This document shows positions 29,956 to 51,539 of a stretch of 64,000 bases of DNA, in pieces. The notes under the pieces are model-generated. The model did not search any database and had not been told where the DNA came from. It worked only from the letters and a program-made list of their open reading frames with translations. A program made the position numbers and the translations under genes. The number at the start of each line of letters is the position of its first letter. Position 1 is the stretch's first letter. The stretch is from positions 2,914,001 through 2,978,000 of the forward strand of contig JAZGTN010000022.1 in assembly GCA_037783415.1 (NCBI GenBank). Direction: 5' to 3'. This DNA is from Leptasterias polaris (Eukaryota > Echinodermata > Asteroidea > Forcipulatida > Asteriidae).

Positions 29956-32104
29956 GTTCCCAAACCATTACCTGTTTTTCTTGATTGTAAAGCCCACTAG
30001 TGATAAATGTAATTCTCACTTAGTTACCAAGATCACGTTGCCAATCAATTACCTCTTCATTTGCAAAAGAAGGTAACAAAAGAAAAAAATATAAAGTTTT
30101 TACAAAAAGGAAAAAGGAAAATATTCGATGCAATTGTTCCCTCCCTTTATTTGACACATAAAGCAAAATGCAGCCGGTCTTGATGTCTCATTTTATCTTT
30201 TGGGTTCAAGATTTGTCATAAAAAGTCAGTCATGTGATTTGGGTTGGATGTAAATAACACCTTGGAAACATTCTCACCTAGGTGTGGTTCCTGATGCTTC
30301 TTAGTAATAGCTATCAAGACATTTGGTAAGGAACCTGACCGGTAAGAAGGAACTTCTTAAAATAAAATAAAATTGCACTATATGTATTTGTAATGGGGTT
30401 ATCTGATGAATTAAAATTACCATAATCATAAAATTTAAATAATGAGCTTGATTGGATATTCAGTGAGCGCTTAGGACCAACCACCTGATAGGCCGTTCCC
30501 ATGAAATATGCTAATTATACAGGTGCGTAAACACAATTTGCTGTCAAATGGTCAACTGTCATGCCTTTTCTTGATGATCATGTTGGTGGTGTGACATTCC
30601 TGCTTTTCCAACAGGCAGTGTTTATGCGCATACTAATTAGATGCATTTAGCATATTTTGTGGGAGGGGCTAATTACTTCATAGAAATATTAAATGTAGAA
30701 CATTTGAGCCCAGGTGGCTTTATTTAAGTTTGCCTTTGAAAACAAATTGACGTCCAAAGGTTGAATGTACAGCTATGACCGTTTAGCATTCTGCAAAGTC
30801 TGTAGGCTAAAGGTGTAATTTGTTGTGAAGAGTTGCGACCTCCTTTATGTATAAACAATTACTCAAATCTGTAATAAAAGATGACTATTAACTTTTACAA
30901 TGATCTTTGATGCGTTTGTGTGGAATTATTTGGCATTTCTGGACAGAGCAACACTGATTCTTGTCAAGACCTAACCAACCAATTGTTCATCTTAGAGCTA
31001 CTATTTCTTGTTTTAAAGATATTATTATAGATGTAGCTCCAAACCTGGAAAATAACTTCTAATTTTTTGCACTATCCTTGCCTATCCTTGTATGTATACC
31101 TTATTTATCGCATGTTAATTTCCTATACAAAGGTCAACTTTGGTATTTTCACATTTTTGACCTTCTTTAACACAAGTCACTTGCCCATCAATTTTAACCA
31201 CTTTGGTATTTTCGTTTTATCCATTTTCAAAATTTAAATTCACTTTACCTGATGTATCATATTTTGAGCATCGTTTAACACTAGTCGTCTACTTTGGTAT
31301 TTTCACTTGCTGGCCATTTCAAAAATTCACTTTACATCCTTGGAAGACGAGTTCCTTTTTGAGAGAAAACACTTGCCAACAGTAAAAAGAAAAAGTAATA
31401 ATTAGTTTGTATATAGCGCTTTATCTACGGGCGCCCTTAAGTGCTTATTATTTTTTTAAACAGGTATGCTAAGTTTTTTTAAATTATGAGACCAATATAT
31501 AAAGCACCTTGTTAGGGTTTTACAAGGTGCTGTGACATACATGTAGTCTGCAGCCAACCATACAAGAAAACACCGGGGCACACCCCTTCTCTTATGGTCT
31601 TCTCATTGGTTGTGGACTCTATCAAAGTACATGACACAAACTCAAAAACCTGTACGAGATGAAAGTTTATATATTTATTTTGTAAATTGAGGCATGTTAA
31701 TATACTGCACATCAAAAGGAAACTAGTGTCAGCAAACAGGTTTGTGTCATAATAATGCACTGTGTTTGTTAGACAAATTGACAATAGGTGAATAAATGGA
31801 CACTAAAACTGAATTCATCAAATGAAATACAATGATAATGCATTGGGTATCAGAACTTTTAAAAATCAAATTGGATAATACAACTTACTGGTGATGGTGT
31901 TCTAAGAAATATTAATGATTACCTCAGAGAGTTTATGCACTCTGGTTGGTCGAAGACTGGTCATGTGGGGGTGTATTAATGACCGGCTCAGTGAACTACC
32001 ATATAAATGGCCCCTAAACAAGCGTAATTGTTGTGTGATGCAGTGTGAGGAATTATCAAATCAGATATCAAATAACAAACCACAAGGGAAACTGACTGGG
32101 TAAA

Positions 32105-32240
32105 TTTTAATGATTTTGGGTTGAACAAGGAAAAATTGACTAGAGCGGGATTTGAACCAACGACCTCCGGATTGACGTGCCGGCGCTCTACCAACTGAGC
32201 TATCTAGCCCTATGTTGGTGGTCTCCCTATTTTGTCAATA
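32105..32240 (-). mobile_element. tRNA-headed SINE (GGGCTAGATAGCTCAG family)
   Basis: Minus strand: GGGCTAGATAGCTCAGTTGG, TAGAGCGCCGGCACG, GGTCGTTGGTTCAAATCCCG, CTCTAGTCAATTTTTCC, TTGTTCAACCCAAAATCATT. This is the cleanest copy, tRNA-like through the B box but lacking a paired acceptor stem. Confidence 0.75.
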
Positions 32241-32564
32241 TCCTTGTTCGGTGGGTGCCAGTCAGAAGCCATTCAACCGTAAACTACCGTGTAGCCAAGG
32301 ATCACACACCCGAGTTTAAGATACAACCTGGGAAACGGCAGCCAGGGGATCGGGGGGCAGCAAGGGAATTATCAAATCAACAGTTTTCTTTGAGTGTATT
32401 TTTTGTATTGGCAAGAGATTTTGGTGCCACATGCTAGCGCATACCACGCGTATGCGTGAATGCGTAAATAAAGTATCATTTTACTGTACATGTAGCTGGT
32501 ACGTTCATGAAACCAACATAATGCAAAGCAAAAGCCGAACACCAACCAAAGCATTTCCATATAA

Positions 32565-32880
32565 AGTATAGACCTTTCTTTTGTTGATAAAAAAAGTGCG
32601 CCGGTTGGCATGGATGGCCGAATGTTAGCAAAACATTCAATCGTGTTAAAAAATTTTGTGACCAAATTCAACATTTTCTGTAAAGATTCATGAACGGATA
32701 TACCTTACACGATTGGTTGATTTGTTTCCAACAAATTCAACACTATTTTTGAATATTTGTGTAATACTGCTACAAACTGTGGCAATCTGTTTTTGATTTG
32801 CAGTTATGGCTTTCCATACTTTTCCAACCTGGGTTGGCAAAAACTCGGGCTGTGACGTTGCAAAAGAAAGGTCTATTGTT
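32565..32880 (-). repeat. Dispersed repeat, AATAGACCTTT family, inverted copy
   Basis: It begins TATAGACCTTTCTTTTGTTG and ends AAAAGAAAGGTCTATTG; the interior is the reverse complement of 5785-6095 (GGTTGGCATGGATGGCCG, TTTGTTTCCAACAAATTC). Confidence 0.75.
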
Positions 32881-33355
32881 AATTTTCAGAGCTCACAGTC
32901 TGGTTCTTGAAAATATGCATAGATAGTTAATTATTTGTAAGAGACTAGGTGCCATGCCAAGGTTGAACAGCCTAAGGCAATGTAAGGAATGGCTCTTGAA
33001 CATTTCTAAAAGCATCGGTGAAAGAAAAATCACAAATTCTGATATTTTTAATGAAAATAACTGTGATGAGCCGGTCTTTCCTGCTTGGTAATGACCTTGG
33101 TTGGTGGCTTGCTACATCAAATGTGAAAATATTTTCTGGAATTCAAATTTGTTTTTTCCAATGGCAGAAAAGACAGTGAGTTTTGGAAATAACATAAATA
33201 AAAGCCGACTACCAACACTTAATTAAACCAACAGTATTAATCTTCCAGACAATCTTGCACTGAAAAAAAAATTACACTTATTATGTACTGCATAATTATA
33301 ATAAATTAATTGGTGCTTCCAGTTCAAAATGTCTCTATATATGCAAAGGCAGCCC

Positions 33356-33490
33356 TGATACTTCATGGAGGCAACGGAGGCAACAGAGGCAATTGCCTCC
33401 GTTGCCCCTGGCTATTGCCTTGGTGCCCCTTAAAATGTTCCAATACAATTTGTTATCTTACTCAAAGAGGTGCCCTTTACTGAGTAAAAA
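33356..33490 (+). mobile_element. MITE, CAGGCCTGGAATT family, 3' truncated
   Basis: CCCTGATACTTCATGGAGGC, TTGGTGCCCCTTAAAATG, GTGCCCTTTACTGAG, then it degrades. GAGGCAACGGAGGCAACAGAGG is an internal expansion of a short motif. Confidence 0.65.
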
Positions 33491-33635
33491 CTGCTTGCCT
33501 TAATAGACTTGCACAGTCTATTATGACATCACATTTCATCTAGTCATTAAAGGCAGCAATCCTAACACATTGTGATATCAGTGGAATTAGGCCCATGTTA
33601 TGGGGCTGCATAATTCACATACAGAGTCTTTACTG

Positions 33636-36600
33636 TCATTGTGGAGTTGGCGTCTTCAATCCAATGCTAAAATCCTCTGCCAATTTCGTGTATATAACCT
33701 GAATCAACTTCAAGATTGTCGCATGGAGTGCATACTGTAGTAAGAGGGCGCCAAACCCTTTGTATAGTCCCGCCTTCCCTTCATTCGCGATGATCGCCGC
33801 ACAGCATTCAAACATTCCTTCGTATCGCGTGCTGATTGGTATGACACCGTAACCGTTATCCGTGTTATCGATAATTGTCCTGGTGCCTTGTAAATGCAAC
33901 CTCAGGTTGACTGTCTCAAGTGGGTACAGAATCACATCCGTGATGAAATTCCCCGCAAATTTGGCAAGCAGCTCTGGGAAGTACGCCTCCATGACGCTCC
34001 TCTGAACGGGCGGGGCTCCAGTCTGGTCCTTCTGGCGTAGCTCTTGGGCTCGATGCATGACTTGTAGTATGACAAATTGGATGATAGATGAGACGATGTA
34101 CTTGAGGAGCGAGTGAAGGACTGTGGGAAGGAGTAGGGTGTAGACGGGAAGGAGGTTGGTGGTTTGAGGGATGCCCCAGCCGACAAGGCGACAGAAACCC
34201 TCCTTGATGCAGTCAAAGACGCCTGGTCTCTCACTGGCTATATCGCTCTAAAAACAAGAACAGTTGATGTAGAATTTAAGGCATTGCATGACGAGGTAGC
34301 AATGCATATATTTGGTTTGCGGTAACACCATGTTGGTATCTAATTGCTGAGTAGATTATGTTCTTTTTTTAAAAGAAACTTGTCTCGCTATTTATTCTAC
34401 TGCCACGGAGTAGATTTTTCTTGAAATTCGGGAGACTTCTCAGTTCTGAAAAGAACTGTCCTGCTTATTAACCACTACCTGGACTGAAGTTAGTAAATAG
34501 TCCGGGACTACTACTTTCGCTTAGTGGATCGAGGGAACTTCTCGTTATTAACGTGAGTTGTTATTTGGTCTCAACGTTTCGACTAGCTTGCGCTAGTCAT
34601 CGTCAGGAGACTCTTGAATTAAATCAAACAATAAATACTGAACTTCACGAAAGTTTACCCCGATTAAAAGCCAAGGCCAATGAAACTATCTGCATTCTTT
34701 CACAGTGGATGAATCTCTAAAGCTTCCGCAAGAAAGCTTGATACAGCAATTGGATGTTAAGAAATTGGTCACAAATAACATGCACTTTTTCTGCAAAACA
34801 CTCTGATAAGGGAAACAATCTAATGATGGATTGGTGTGGTGTGGTGGTAGTCCAAAAGCATTAGCTACCATACCGTCGTGTCAGTGCAAAAGTGTTGTAT
34901 CTCCATTTTGCAAAAAACAGTGTATCTCGCACGAAAATTATGCTGCGTGCAAAAACGTTGTATCTGGGCGTGTACTTGTTTTGACAATTTGAAGCTCGTG
35001 CAAAACGTAAGTAATTTTTTTTTGCTCTGACATGACTACATAAACCATGTTTAAAGGGTGTGTACAACATTGGTAAGATTGAAAATATAAATGTTCACAG
35101 ATTTGCACATAAGTGACATAACTTACATGGTATAAAGATGGTCATGGTGGGAAAACTTCCCTTGAAATAGTTTTACTTGAAATGCCATAGTTTTTAGGAA
35201 ACAAGTATAACAATAGTCTTTATCCGGCAGGATAAAATTTGATGTTTGAGAAAAAGTTAAAACATGTGTTTTCTCATGACTCAGATTACCGATTGAGCTT
35301 AAACTTTCACAGGTTTGTTATTTTATGTATATGTTAGGTCACATCAAGTGTGGATACAGGTCTTTGACAATTACCAATGTTGTACACACCCTTTAAGACT
35401 TGTTTCTTTGGGCATAATAAGGCTAATGTGAAGCAATTATGGACTAGGGTGCTACACTCTGGTGAGTGGTGACCACAGGGTGTGGGGTTTGACAACATTA
35501 CCTGCACTTCCTCTACAAGACTAGCGGAGAAGAACGGCAGACTGATGGTTGCACTCATTGCCTTTAGGGCTAGATGGCCAAACAGCTGCTTTATGGTGCT
35601 ATAAACATGGATTTCTCTGCAGACGGAAAATCAAATTTAAGAAACTGTCTTTTACTTAATACATGTAGAACAAATAAATCCCATGGGGGCCAACCTTCAG
35701 CTCCCCTGAGTTATTTTCGTCTTAAATATTTTCTTCTTGTAGCCCCTTTTATAACGAGAGTGACTTGTTTGGGGCGAAATTTCATACAAAAATACATACA
35801 AGGGAAACGTTTTCAAGTTAACCGATAAAGCCCAAGTTGGAACCCAAAATATGGCTTTGAAAAGTGCCTCTAATTCCTAACAAACAAGTTGTTGTCATAC
35901 TTTGCCAGAGGTGTAACTTCGCTGATGATGGTCTCGCTGCCTAGTCCGATGCCTTGCACCACAAACGCACTCCCTAGACCCTTCCACATTGTGGCTACAC
36001 CCTGTCGGGGGAAAACAAAAATGGCAGGTCACTCAACAGACACTTTGCATATGACATCACAAGCTCAAACAGCCCCCTCACTGAGGTCTTACGTCCCAAC
36101 CAAAGGACGAAGCAATAATGGTTAAATGTCTTGCTTAAGGATACAAGTGTCACGACCGGAACTCAATCCCTCACTCTGCTGATCTGAAACGCCAGAGCTT
36201 GAGTCCGGTGTGCTTGACTGCTCCGCCACGACACGCTTCATTTTCTACTAATTCTCTACTTGAGGGTGAAGGAATAAAGTAATCTACTGTAAAAAATGTA
36301 CAATAAAAATAACCTTAGTTTTTCAGACGTACCTGATTTCTCTGTAGGTTGATGATTACTTGCACAACAGAAAAAGGCTGAACATGATATCTATAGGCAT
36401 GGTAGTTCACCTAGGAACGAAACAGACCACCAAATATGCCAGACGTTAGAATAACCCACTGGCCGTTCAGTCATGGGAAAAGTTTAACTGAAACTAAGGT
36501 ACTTAGAAGAAGTTAGAAGAAGTAAAAACACAGGAAAATCTAAAGAAACTATTTTACTTCCCCCCCCCCCCAAGCCCAAATTCTGTTGGTAAGTCTGACG

Positions 36601-38274
36601 CATTTGAGTCAAAAGTGCAGTGTAAATTAATGTTACTGAACATGTATGTATACCTTTCATTTACATTGCACTTCAAACAGACTCCAACACTTCATCTCTT
36701 ACCAAGAAAATAGTATCACAAACAATATTAGACTTGCATTAAAACAGATTATAACCCATAATATTGACACATTAATTGTTTATTCTTTTTTGCTTAGCAA
36801 CCATGTTACCACTGTTGCACAAAAGAAGAAATAGGTAAAGACAATTCGTGTACAGTGTTTTTCAATTTTCTACGACACTTGACCCTTTCAAAAATGTGTG
36901 ATTTACAAGGGTCCTTCCTCACCCAACAAAATTGAACACCATATGGTAACTCAGCACCCAAACTATTGGACTTTGATTACTTGTAATGATTATTTTACAA
37001 GTGCAGCCCTCAGCTCAACAGTCAGAATCAATCAACATGTTGTGTGATTTTGATGGGTGGATTAGCCCTAGTCTTGCTGCCATCTAATTCAAGAGAAAGT
37101 AGAAGTAGTTGTTGCAAACTGCTATACCAACCAAAAGGACCTATGGTATAAATGCAAAAATATAATTAACACCGACATTTCGACCCTAGCAGAGTCTTTC
37201 TTGAAGGCTGAAGACTCTGCTAGGGTTGAAACTATTTTTTGCATTTTTTGTTATTAGACTTATGGCAGCATTTACCTGACACTGTCTTCTGAAGACGATG
37301 AAGGGATGAGATAGAACATTCTCTGTCAGGAGGGTAGCGATGCCGATACCCAAACCCGCAACACGCTGGAATATCTCTGTAATATTCGAAAGTAATCACT
37401 ATTCAACTGCAATTTTTAAAAATTAAACAAAGAGCTAGCAGATAAAATGTAGCCCTGGTCGGATGCCAGTCATTGCCTTGTTGTAGTAGTATGCAAACTT
37501 GCCTATGTCTGACATTGGGTGTAACTGTAAAAATTTTCAAAATGACTAGGTTAAATTCTACTCTTCTCTTTTAATAAGGAATTTACAGACAAATACATTT
37601 TGTAAATTGTTTAAATATGTTTGATATTTAATTTAGTAAATACTGAATTTGTTGCTCTTGAATTTATCTAGTTGCGATAATTGTAACCCTCCTCCCGACG
37701 GTCTTGACAATTGTAACCCTCCTCCCGACGGTCTTGACCATCGGGAGGAGGGTTATCGCAACTAGAATTTATCATGATAATGATTTGTCGAAACAATTTC
37801 TAATCTAATTTAATTATTCTTAATCTAACTATTAAATCATATATAAAAAAAAGGAAATAAAATTAAAATTTACAAACCTGACAAATACAATTTCATTTAC
37901 AAACAAATTCATTGACAATGACATTGATTTATTAAAAATTATACAAAATTCACCAAGAATAAGATTACTAATGTTAAGCTAAGGTGATGAGTTGAGGGGT
38001 GTAGTTACAACAATCGTAACCCTCCATCCTCCCGAGGATGGATGGAGGGTTACGATTTATCGCAAATAGATCGAGGAGGGGGCGGGGCTCTCGAGTCCAA
38101 TATCAAGATCGATTCACACGAACCTGTTTGTTGCTGTTTCGGCGTCTGCAGTTCCGATGGTTCCTGTCTCTGCTGCTGGACCCCGTCATCAGGATGTAAA
38201 TTCCCGCGCCTCACATCTCCACTGCCCTCATTTATCTCTGCATCCGACCCACCAAGAACTTTTCTATGATCCAT
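33636..38274 (-). CDS. SLC25A46: Solute carrier family 25 member 46 (Ugo1-like mitochondrial outer-membrane carrier)
   Basis: Six coding exons on the minus strand, in coding order: 38274-38124, 37376-37276, 36410-36333, 36001-35901, 35598-35502 and 34247-33636. All have GT-AG junctions and compatible phases, giving 379 residues (human 418). SLC25A46 is an atypical carrier in the outer membrane acting in mitochondrial fission/cristae and lipid traffic rather than transport. Hallmarks: [20 protein letters not shown] and [16 protein letters not shown] (first repeat, with the degenerate signature the family has), [36 protein letters not shown], and the conserved [20 protein letters not shown] with YEGMFECC in the last repeat. 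The N-terminal tail (residues 1-50) is hydrophilic, Gln-rich and unlike human. The ATG at 38274 is the first after an in-frame stop. The donor at 38123 (CAG|GTTCGT) is non-consensus but restores the frame and gives TEIFQRVAG. Most of the protein, residues from about 177 on, is one exon. Confidence 0.94.
35051..35397. mobile_element. MITE with long termini, SLC25A46 intron
   Basis: It starts TTTAAAGGGTGTGTACAACA (TTGGTAA) and ends with the near-exact inverse TTACCAATGTTGTACACACC (CTTTAA), 347 bp apart. The right half is homologous to 16863-17240 (TTTCACAGGTTTGTTATTTTA, GGTCTTTGACAATTACCAA). Confidence 0.9.
36080..36237 (-). mobile_element. tRNA-derived SINE in SLC25A46 intron
   Basis: Minus strand: GCGTGTCGTGGCGGAGCAGTC (A box), GAGGGATTGAGTTCCGGTCG (B box), TCCTTAAGCAAGACATTTAA, TTGGTTGGGACGTAAG. 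It is oriented the same way as the gene. Confidence 0.8.
37108..37250. repeat. Dispersed repeat (GACCAAAAGGACC family)
   Basis: GTTGTTGCAAACTGCTATACC, AAAAGGACCTATGGTATAAA, TCGACCCTAGCAGAGTCTTTC, then a short foldback GACTCTGCTAGGGTTGAAAC. Confidence 0.65.
37667..37766. repeat. Foldback element with internal 30-bp duplication
   Basis: The arms are TCTAGTTGCGATAA-TTGTAACCCTCC and the inverse GGAGGGTTATCGCAACTAGA. A 30-bp unit (TTGTAACCCTCCTCCCGACG and on) is duplicated in the left arm. SLC25A46 intron 1. Confidence 0.9.
38013..38056. repeat. Short hairpin, same family as 37667
   Basis: The 17-bp arms ATCGTAACCCTCCATCC and GGATGGAGGGTTACGAT close on a 10-base loop. TTATCGCAAATAG follows, like the end of the neighbouring foldback. 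It lies 68 bp inside intron 1 from the SLC25A46 exon 1 donor. Confidence 0.9.
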
Positions 38275-38526
38275 TTTTGACTGTTTTCCTTCCAATCATT
38301 TTACACAGGAAAGGCGCTGAGCTCTTCAGGCAAGGCATGAACTCGTTGATAGCCCAATAATTCGCCCAAATTAAACGTAAAAATGAAAGAAGTAGGTCAT
38401 GGAATTAAATAAACTAAAGCCCAATTGGGCTATAAAAACGTAATATTTAGACCATTGGAGAAACTATCTAGAAACAAACGAATTTGATAAGTTGTGCATT
38501 CTGGGTAAAAAACGAAAAACAGCAAA
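38275..38526. promoter_or_regulatory. Divergent promoter between SLC25A46 and PSMA4
   Basis: Only 252 bp separate the two start codons, which face away from each other, so this interval must hold both promoters and both 5' UTRs. Visible motifs are CCAAT (38292), its inverse ATTGG (38453), the palindrome AGCCCAATTGGGCT (about 38420-38433), TATAAAA beside it, and GCATTCTGGGTA about 30 bp before the PSMA4 ATG, resembling the TTCTGGG core of ZNF143/Staf sites. Factor assignments are inference. Confidence 0.75.
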
Positions 38527-47938
<9,412 letters not shown>

Positions 47939-48394
47939 GATATTTGGTATTCCTCCTGTACTTTGTTTGCTAAACAACAAATAGAATACTGGACAAAGGT
48001 TTCTCTAAGAAAGAGGATAAAACAAGTTCACTTGGTAAGTTTGTACAAATACCAAGCATCCAGAGAAACAGTTAACTTTAAAGGTGTTCTCATTGAGTTA
48101 AAAGAAAAGGAAAAAGTTGCACTTTCAACAAAAACATCCACTTGTAGTATATCTTTTTTTGTACCGTTCGAAACTTCAAGAACCATCACAGTGGAAGTCT
48201 TTGATTGTAATTTGATTTCAGACTATGTTAAATGACCATACATTTTCTAATTCCAGGGCCATTATTTCATTCCTTTAAGTTACAGGATCACAGGATCACA
48301 GGATCAATCTTAAAATATTGATTCAAGAGTTTAGGAAGGTACAGCATATCAATTGCTGGATGGTAACAGCCTGTGTAGTGATTGGTAGTACATT

Positions 48395-48655
48395 ACAAGC
48401 AGTGATGAGAAATTTCAGACATTTATCTGAATTCAGACTTTTTAAAGTCTGCCTGGTAAATAAAAAATTGTTGTATTTTTCTCAAAATAAAGCAAGTCAT
48501 GGTCTTTGACCTACTTTTCTAGCATTGTTCCCAAATCACCTTGGAATCTATAATTCCAGGGGTTACCAAAAGGTGGACATGCCATCATTTCAACATACCT
48601 CCTTAGATCTGGATCACAGTTTCAGACTTTCTTTTTCAGTAATGACTCTCACCCA
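48395..48655. repeat. Unrecognised duplicated segment, copy 1
   Basis: CAGTGATGAGAAATTTCAGA, TTATCTGAATTCAGACTTTT, GGAATCTATAATTCCAGGGG, TTACCAAAAGGTGGACATGC and AGTTTCAGACTTTC recur in order at 48950-49195 at roughly 75-80% identity by eye. It contains AATAAA at 48459 and 48486. No terminal repeats found. Confidence 0.8.
48486..48491 (+). terminator. Candidate PSMA4 polyadenylation signal
   Basis: AATAAA about 550 bp after the PSMA4 stop; a second AATAAA is at 48459-48464. Position inferred only from the hexamer. Confidence 0.35.
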
Positions 48656-48949
48656 TGTACAAGGTAACTTTGTGCCGACAGAAGTCTTCAGTAAACCATT
48701 TATGGATCCTGTACAATCAGTCTTACGTTGGCTACAATTTCCATGTTGGCATTACGGCCATAAACCCTGCCATAGCCATTAATTCAGACACACCCTTAGT
48801 TCCAGTAAGTTAATAATGCCTTGCCATACTGTGGCCAGATTCCCTGTAGCCTTGTACACTACTTTACCATTGCCGTAAAGCACCAGACTATTTCAGTTTC
48901 TTTGCTCAGCCAACTACGCTCTTGTATTGAACAGAACAACCCAGAATCT

Positions 48950-49195
48950 AGGGACAGTGATGATAAATTTCAGAATTTTATCTGAATGTAGACTTTTTGT
49001 ATCTGTTTGGTGAAAAAAATAGCTGTTATTTTCCTTCGATATAAACAAATCCTGCTCCTTGAAAAGCTCCTTGAAATCTATAACTCCAGGGGTTACCAAA
49101 AGGTGGAAATGCCATCATTTCAATATTCTTCCTCAAATTCAGATAGTAGTTTCAGATTTTTGTTTGTTAGGAACGACTCTCGTTCCGGGATGAAA
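48950..49195. repeat. Unrecognised duplicated segment, copy 2
   Basis: Counterpart of 48395-48655: GACAGTGATGATAAATTTCAGA, TTATCTGAATGTAGACTTTT, GAAATCTATAACTCCAGGGG, TTACCAAAAGGTGGAAATGC, AGTTTCAGATTTTTG. Confidence 0.8.
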
Positions 49196-49544
49196 GTCCC
49201 TTTGTAGCCATAATTACAGCCTTTTTATGGTGGTGTACAATTTTCTACAATTTTTATTATTCCTTTATGTCAACAGAATCGCAGGAGGGAGACACTGGGT
49301 TAAACTTTTGTAAAGTTGCATTAAAGGTATCCCTTGGTTTTGCAATTGAACCTTCCAGTTTGCTTATACAGGTGTGAGTTACCACAGGTTTATTTATGAT
49401 GAGAACACATGTAAACATTGCAGGGAAAATCTGCAGTTTTCAGTAGAATGAAATAAGAATAATTAGTTGTTTCTCAAGTTGGATAACGCTCAAATATGCG
49501 ACACTCATTGCTCATGAACATTATTTATTTATTTCATTCCTTCA

Positions 49545-49745
49545 ACCATCTCTGCTCCCAGGGGAGTATACAGCCTGTGCTGCCAAATATGTAGCGCACC
49601 AAGCTAAATCAATCTCAAGAACCACCTCTGCCCTCACAGCCACCCATTTACCCCTGGGTGATGAGCTGAAAAGCTTACTATAAGGACACAAGCGTCATTA
49701 CAGGGATTCAAACCCACACCCTTTTGACTTGGCCACCAGAATGCA
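49545..49745 (-). mobile_element. tRNA-derived SINE, minus-strand copy
   Basis: Minus strand from the B box GGGTTTGAATCCC through CTTGTGTCCTTATAGTAAGC, CCAGGGGTAAATGGGTG and AGCACAGGCTGTATACTCCC. Same family as 3322. Confidence 0.75.
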
Positions 49746-49862
49746 AAGTGCGATGCACAATGTAATCAGGTACCATGCATTTTCTTGCATTTTTCTTTAA
49801 AAGGAGTTGCAAGCATCATATCAATGTGATTATTACTGTGTGTATTAAATTTGCCCCTCTCA

Positions 49863-49993
49863 ATAGACTGTGCAAGTCTCGCGCGTATCGGAGCGAGAAA
49901 ACATGTCAAGTGAAGAACATATTAAAAACTCCATATGGTTGGGACCACGATGGTCCCGGAAGTTCGATTACGCGCGAGACTTGCACAGTCTAT
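49863..49993. mobile_element. MITE with ATAGACTGTGCAAGTCTCGC termini
   Basis: 131 bp with near-perfect 25-bp inverted ends (ATAGACTGTGCAAGTCTCGC; GCGAGACTTGCACAGTCTAT) and a central GGGACCACGATGGTCCC hairpin. Its relative is inside 2737-2855, and a minimal end pair is at 33503-33521. Confidence 0.95.
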
Positions 49994-50154
49994 GGCAGGG
50001 AGTATAGAAATTATGGAATTTAACACAAATAAACTTGTTACATGTATATTGTTTCATGGGATGTGTTGGTTATTTATGGTGTCTTAATCAGTTTACACTC
50101 AACCCTTCTATATAAAGAGCAATGATATGTAGAAGTTCTGCTTATAATGAGTAC

Positions 50155-50280
50155 ATTCTAAAGCCCTGAATCTCATTTCTGCTCTGTGTTTCTTTGTTTT
50201 GCTGTCCTCTTATAACGGCGTTCCTGTTATAAAGAGGTAGTTTGGCCAGGTCCGGAGATCTTGAATAAGAATCGACTGTA
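50155..50280. repeat. Dispersed repeat, inverted partner at 60185-60305
   Basis: GTACATTCTAAAGCCCTGAATC, TCTTTGTTTTGCTGTCCTCT and TAAAGAGGTAG appear inverted at 60185-60305 (GAGGACAGCAAAACAAAGAA; GATTCAGGACTTCAGAATGT). Confidence 0.75.
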
Positions 50281-51539
50281 AATTCAAACCAGAGCCCTGT
50301 TAACATTGACACCTGTGATTGTGAGTGTGTGAATGAAATTGTGTGAATGACGTACTGGAAACGCTTGTCAATATTTGACCATTGGTTTGTGAGGCAAATA
50401 CTTGCCTATATTGAATGTACCCCAGTTACACTGATTTGTTGTGTGTGTGTGTTGTAGTCTTAGTAAACGAAACTCATTGTCAGCCGAACATATTGATGTC
50501 TGGTTGTCTGATGCACTTCACCATTTCACATGAAAGTTGCTATGATACAACATTTGGTTCACAAAGAATGCAGTGTTATTTGCTTGAATCACTTCAAGTT
50601 TAACTTGTGGAGACACAATGTGATTGTCTTTGTAAGATTATTGCCATGGAAATGAAATCATGATTATGAAATGATATTTACTGGTCATATGTTTCAACTA
50701 AAACAATTTTGATTTTATGTTGTCAAGATCTTATTTGTATTAATTTTGTTAAAGAGAAATGCAAACGGAGACTACAGTTTTAATTGGTAAAAAGTGCCCC
50801 CTAAAAAAACCCCACAAAACTCTTGTGCCCCCTAAAAAATTACCCTCGTTTCAGTGCTGCATGCACAATTTAGTAGAACTTGTGTGAGTTGTACAACGAA
50901 AGTCATACTTATACTATATGACTTTATTTTTATAGCCACACAAATTCTGTTAATTTACTCGAATTTGTAATTTCGTATTTACACTTTCAAAACTTCGGGC
51001 GGGGATAACGTGTGACCAAAGAGCAAGGACCTCCTGCTCTATGGTGTGACAGAGAATAAAATGTGACCGATTTTGTTCTCTATTTTTCATGGAACAAAAA
51101 TCCCTTTGTTTACTATGTTTTAACTTTTACAGTGAAGAGAGTAGGTAGGATTTGTGTTAAAGTGTTCAAGCGTGGCCGAGAAAGCGCGCGCGCGCGCCAG
51201 GCCGGAAAAACGTTTCAGCACTTGGGCATGGTAGCGCATTTATATTTCCCTCCGATGCTCGCCGCTCCTCGACCGTTGAACCTCTGATTATGAGCGGGGG
51301 TAAAATAGCCTTACATAGGTAAGGGGGAAATAAACTGATAAAAACTTGGATTCAACATTTTGATTTAAACAAAGTGTTAAATTATTTATTAAAATAGGTA
51401 CATATTTTTATAAAAAGTGACGCTTTTATCAATTATTGTTTAATCCATTCTGCATTATTTGTTTTCCCCCTACTGTCACCCCTAAAATAAAATAGAACAA
51501 GCCGTAAATAAGCGATGAATTTTGTATGCAAACAATATT

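Larger units (their letters stand above)
23819..33635. other. Intergenic, SNX27 3' UTR and repeats
   Basis: About 9.8 kb without a convincing exon. It contains an AT microsatellite (23948-23990), MITEs (24710, 25100, 26713), SINEs (26260, 29688, 32105), foldback repeats (28018, 31404), a copy of the AATAGACCTTT repeat (32565) and a CAGG-family MITE (33356). AATAAA hexamers occur at several places (for example near 25385 and 28463), so the SNX27 polyadenylation site cannot be fixed. Confidence 0.7.

Noticed and set aside
32130..32215. tRNA gene on the minus strand (also 5037, 14388, 7438, 10245, 3322)
   Set aside because: A and B boxes are present, but acceptor stems do not pair, the same units recur with shared non-tRNA tails, and several end in ATT runs. 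They are SINEs.
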